NCBI GenBank assembly: GCA_029213005.1
Contig: JARGPI010000011.1
Coordinates: 1 to 64,000 of the forward strand
Direction of reading: 5' to 3'
DNA length: 64,000 nt
Source of the DNA: Verrucomicrobiales bacterium
GTDB taxonomy: Bacteria > Verrucomicrobiota > Verrucomicrobiia > Verrucomicrobiales > DEV007
The position numbers and the translations under genes were made by a program. The notes below the pieces were generated by a model, which made no database searches, was not told the origin of the DNA, and was given only the letters and a program-made list of their open reading frames with translations. Each line of letters starts with the position of its first letter. Position 1 is the stretch's first letter. This document shows positions 61,906 through 64,000 of this stretch, piece by piece.

Positions 61906-62061
61906 TTTTTTAGAATCTCTTTTGACTATGAGCTTCCCTTTTTGACTATGTGACAGCCCCGATTTTCGCATTCTTTTTCTACTATGAGCTTTCCTTTTTA
62001 TTGAGACGGACAGCCCCGATTTCCGCTTCCTTTTTCTACTATGAGCTTTGCCGTTTATTGG
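61894..62061. repeat. repeat C cluster, three copies
   Basis: Copies near 61894-61947, 61952-62002 and 62008-62061 share (G)GACAGCCCCGATTT, a T-rich stretch, and ACTATGAGCTT followed by a CC-containing block. The spacing is about 56-58 bp. The last copy reads on as ATGAGCTTTGCCGTTTATTG. A diverged copy lies at 60229-60269. Confidence 0.8.
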
Positions 62062-62293
62062 CATATTGCGAATCATAGAGCAGGGACGTCCGCTCTATGG
62101 CAACGATGCCGAGGGAAATCTGATCCCGTCATTATTCGATTGATCTTCAAAGCAATGAAAGGAAAAGTAAACGAAATGAACGACAACCGGTTACGTGCGC
62201 GAATCACTGAGGAGCCTATTGCGGGAAAACCGCACGATGGGATCTGCGAGGGGGACGCCGGGCAACCGGCGTTCCTACCTTTATCGCCTCAAA

Positions 62294-62749
62294 ATGTCTG
62301 TATGGGGATACAATCCACTTCAAAGTGATTTCGGGCTCGATATGCGAGACGGAGTCGTGATGGACCATGCATTCGATTTGGAGCACAGTCTTCGCGATAT
62401 CGGAGCCCAGAAAGATCTTGAGGAACTCCACATACCGCTTGCCTCCGCGGCTATTCTTCATGCCGTAGTCTCCAAATTGGGAGGCTCGTGTTACGACAGG
62501 ACTGATGTCGCACGGTGGAAGCAGAATGCTAAGATCATTGTCAACCGAATCGAAACCGAATTTGAGTATCCTTCCGAGGATATCACAGCCTGCCGTAAAG
62601 GAATGTCATCCATTCTAGCCAAACTGGAGCGCACCGCGGCTCAGGGAGAATCGGGATTCTTGAAGGCCTACAATAGATGGGCTGAAGAGAAGTTCGGTGG
62701 TTTATCCCCGGAATCAGCACCTAGCGAATCGGGTAGGCACGGGGTTTGA
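62294..62749 (+). CDS. small hypothetical protein, possibly DUF4259-like
   Basis: The protein has 151 residues from the ATG at 62294 (frame open from 62195). The N-terminus MSVWGYNPLQSDFGLDMRDG has the WG-x6-D-x3-LD spacing of DUF4259-type proteins, which begin with a similar WG...D...LD stretch; this is a weak match. The rest is mostly helical and charged with no catalytic motif. The last residues run into a GC-rich segment that looks like a foreign fragment. It lies in the repeat-rich zone and may be accessory. Confidence 0.5.
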   Translation: MSVWGYNPLQSDFGLDMRDGVVMDHAFDLEHSLRDIGAQKDLEELHIPLASAAILHAVVSKLGGSCYDRTDVARWKQNAKIIVNRIETEFEYPSEDITACRKGMSSILAKLERTAAQGESGFLKAYNRWAEEKFGGLSPESAPSESGRHGV

Positions 62750-62797
62750 ACCCGCGCCCCCCACACCACCCGGCATGCGGGTCCGCACCGGGCCATT
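62731..62797 (-). other. possible group II intron domain I fragment
   Basis: On the minus strand the segment reads GGTGCGGACCCGCATGCCGG, then GTGGTGTGGGGGGCGCGG. This resembles part of domain I of bacterial group II introns as I recall it. A TGCGG/CCGCA stem inside a CCCGG/CCGGG stem is visible. Only about 65 bp are present and no reverse transcriptase gene lies near, so it would be a relic. Confidence 0.3.
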
Positions 62798-62830
62798 CTT
62801 TTCCTACAATGAGCGTTGCCATTTATTGGT
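62793..62830. repeat. repeat C-like copy (ATGAGCGTTGCC type)
   Basis: CCTACAATGAGCGTTGCCAT followed by TTATTGG is close to the right part of repeat C at 62036-62061. It could encode MSVAIYW in one frame but the following gene has its own start further on. Confidence 0.7.
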
Positions 62831-62850
62831 TTTGCAAATTATGTAGAGAA

Positions 62851-63279
62851 ATGATCAAAAAGATCGCCATCTTATTTCTGTCAGTGGTTTTGCTCGCTGG
62901 TTTGAGCTTAAAGCTCACCTACTTCAAAAATCCTTGGAAAGTTCCACATGCGTGCTTCGGTCATAAAAAAGGAACAGAGTTCGAAATAACTCAGGAGATT
63001 CAGTTAATCAAAAATTTCTACGGTTACCACTTGAAACCAATAACTTACCGTATAAACGGGCAGCTTATCGAAGACACGGACGTGAAAAAGGTCTTACCGT
63101 CAGGGACCAGATTGAAATTTACTCGAATAGAGCAAAAGGAAGATTGGAACACAGGGAAATATTACGTTCAATATGGGGAGATGATAACCCCAAGATACCA
63201 CCGGGGAGAGATCTTCATTGGTAATTTATTACACGAGGGGCTAAAACCATCGTCCGAATACCTGATTCCGGTGAGGTAG
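62851..63279 (+). CDS. small exported hypothetical protein
   Basis: The protein has 142 residues from the ATG at 62851. An N-terminal hydrophobic helix follows two lysines (MIKKIAILFLSVVLLAGLSL), giving a signal peptide or anchor. The mature part is Lys/Tyr-rich with HACFGHKKGTEFEITQEIQ and YHRGEIFIGNLL. No family is recognised. The local base composition looks more AT-rich than the core genes, consistent with acquired DNA. Confidence 0.55.
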   Translation: MIKKIAILFLSVVLLAGLSLKLTYFKNPWKVPHACFGHKKGTEFEITQEIQLIKNFYGYHLKPITYRINGQLIEDTDVKKVLPSGTRLKFTRIEQKEDWNTGKYYVQYGEMITPRYHRGEIFIGNLLHEGLKPSSEYLIPVR

Positions 63280-63368
63280 GCTTTTAACAAAAATGGAGCT
63301 ATTGATAAGGCAATAGATGGTAAGCCTCAGAAGACGGCGGAGCTACCAAGAAGATTAGGTGGGTACCC

Positions 63369-63456
63369 AGGCTCATAATAAAATGAGAGGCTCTTTTCGT
63401 CCCCCAACCCTTTTAAACACAGACCTCCGGCATCGGACGACAACTTCGCCCATTTT
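63369..63456. repeat. repeat B, right copy
   Basis: The stretch GGCTCATAATAAAATGAG to CCTCCGGCATCGGACGACAA and then TTCGCCCATT matches 60328-60421 with moderate divergence in the same orientation. Confidence 0.75.
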
Positions 63457-63492
63457 GATTTATTCGCGGGGCAGGTGCTCTAAGGCTTCGCA

Positions 63493-63515
63493 AACAGGTT
63501 AAAAACCTGTTCTAC
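63493..63515 (-). repeat. GTAG-hairpin REP-like element
   Basis: On the minus strand a GTAG tetranucleotide is followed at once by AACAGGTT, a TTT loop, and AACCTGTT, a perfect 8-bp stem. GTAG plus hairpin is the defining REP layout. The stem differs from that of the REP pair near 58.2 kb. Confidence 0.65.
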
Positions 63516-63757
63516 CTTGTCTTGCTATGGACCTTTACGGCTCTGGTTGGCATCAAGCATTTCCGACCGGCGGGCCCCCAGTTTCAATACATTGCGACGT
63601 CGACAGCGGGGGCCCCTCCCGGGCAGTGGTCGCGCTGTTTTTGGTAGTACAGTCGTATTGTCGGGCGCGTTCACTCATTGACCCTTTTTGTCTATCCCTG
63701 AACCCTGATTTTTGCTTTCCTGTGGGATATCGGAAGAGATGAAATTTGGAAACTACC

Positions 63758-63784
63758 TATTCTACTATGAGCGTTGCCATTTAG
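63758..63784. repeat. repeat C-like copy (ATGAGCGTTGCC type)
   Basis: TATTCTACTATGAGCGTTGC continuing as CATTTAG repeats the element seen at 62793-62830 and 62036-62061. Its frame closes at once (MSVAI then stop). Confidence 0.7.
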
Positions 63785-63922
63785 GTCTCATTTCCCCCTG
63801 GGAAGCGAGATAGCCCACGATATTTCCTCCAGAACACACCGCCCTCTAAATTTAACGTTACTTAACCTTTTAGCTGGACTCCGGGTCTGAAGAGCAGCTA
63901 TATTGTCTAGCGCAAAAGAATC

Positions 63923-64000
63923 ATGAAATTCATCATACTCTCGTTAGCAATAGGCCACTTTGCCTTCGGAGTTTCATTGAAAGGCCAATCGGTAGTGAAT
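63923..64000 (+). CDS. start of an exported protein, cut by the window end
   Basis: An ATG at 63923 opens a frame of 26 codons to the window edge. It begins MKFIILSLAIGHFAFGVSLK, a typical signal peptide. Nothing can be said of its function. Confidence 0.5.
   Translation, partial: MKFIILSLAIGHFAFGVSLKGQSVVN

Larger units (their letters stand above)
61531..62293. other. 763-bp gap with repeats A and C
   Basis: No gene is supported. 61531-61830 shows nothing recognisable. 61832-62061 holds repeat A and three tandem-like C repeats. The open frame from 62041 begins with MSFAVYWHIANHRAG and seems to be a by-product of repeat C. Confidence 0.6.
63280..63922. other. 643-bp gap with repeats and a GTAG hairpin
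   Basis: No gene is supported. The first 87 bases continue the upstream frame past its TAG with GAIDKAIDGKPQKTAELPRR and end at TAA, perhaps a coding relic. Repeat B (63369-63456), a GTAG hairpin (63493-63515) and a C-like repeat (63758-63784) follow. Confidence 0.5.

Noticed and set aside
62041..62328. 95-codon frame starting in repeat C
   Set aside because: It starts within a repeat and overlaps the better-supported gene at 62294; the sequence shows no recognisable protein features.
62741..62760. tRNA T-loop-like GGTTTGAACCC
   Set aside because: No acceptor stem, anticodon arm or D arm could be drawn around it.
63527..63742. 71-codon frame in the repeat-rich end region
   Set aside because: No family match or credible protein features, and it sits between repeats.
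61894..63784. Integron attC sites
   Set aside because: No RYYYAAC/GTTRRRY core pairs or long imperfect palindromes accompany the repeats, and no integrase gene is present.

Overview
The window looks like a piece of a Verrucomicrobiota (PVC superphylum) chromosome. The evidence is a Minf_1886/TIGR04138-type protein, a DUF1549/DUF1553 protein with a CxxCH motif, a formylglycine sulfatase, a secretin-like protein outside any secretion operon, and dnaA directly followed by dnaN. Most of it is dense core genome with short spacers and several convergent gene pairs whose stop codons overlap each other or a terminator. No rRNA, tRNA or CRISPR array was recognised.

Layout. 0.2-5 kb: a leucine-rich-like membrane protein and a two-gene xanthine-dehydrogenase-like operon that has lost most cofactor ligands. 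5-8.3 kb: an HtpX-like M48 protease and leuD. 8.3-12.8 kb: two adjacent zinc-ribbon, disordered proteins with a C-terminal membrane anchor. 12.9-18.9 kb: a lipoprotein, ndk, a TPR protein, an M50 protease, and a truB-ribF-deacetylase cluster. 19-26.4 kb: an SMP-30 protein, a UGA-containing thioredoxin-like gene, a TerB/FHA/ABC-G fusion and ftsH. 26.6-34.5 kb: a sodium symporter, dnaA, dnaN, a Minf_1886 protein and an M16 protease. 34.6-43.8 kb: a UGA-containing dsbD, a two-component system divergent from an HtrA protease, galM and a secretin-like protein. 43.9-50 kb: a prenyltransferase-like toroid, a type I secretion ATPase and adaptor, and fumarase. 50-60 kb: lipoprotein, sulfatase, sugar-isomerase-like, CehA-like, rsuA, nif3, a TIM-barrel-like protein and the DUF1549 protein. 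60-64 kb: a repeat-rich accessory zone with a REP-associated tyrosine transposase (RAYT) and small hypothetical genes.

Main discoveries. First, two genes that look interrupted are best read as selenoprotein genes. A thioredoxin-like protein (UGA at 20069) and the C-terminal thioredoxin domain of DsbD (UGA at 36566) each carry an in-frame UGA at the first cysteine position of a CxxC motif, giving UxxC. Each is followed at the right distance by a bacterial SECIS-like hairpin, and each reading frame continues to a sensible C-terminus. The organism would then run part of its envelope thiol-redox chemistry on selenocysteine.

Second, seven intergenic sites carry 2-3 copies of a 19-bp dyad (GAYTGTAC-N3-GTACARTC) whose centres are always exactly 22 bp apart, in either orientation. 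Third, a GTAG-type REP pair (58166-58313) and a second GTAG hairpin (63493-63515) lie near the RAYT gene, alongside further local repeat families. Gene functions are assigned from recalled family motifs; no database search was possible.
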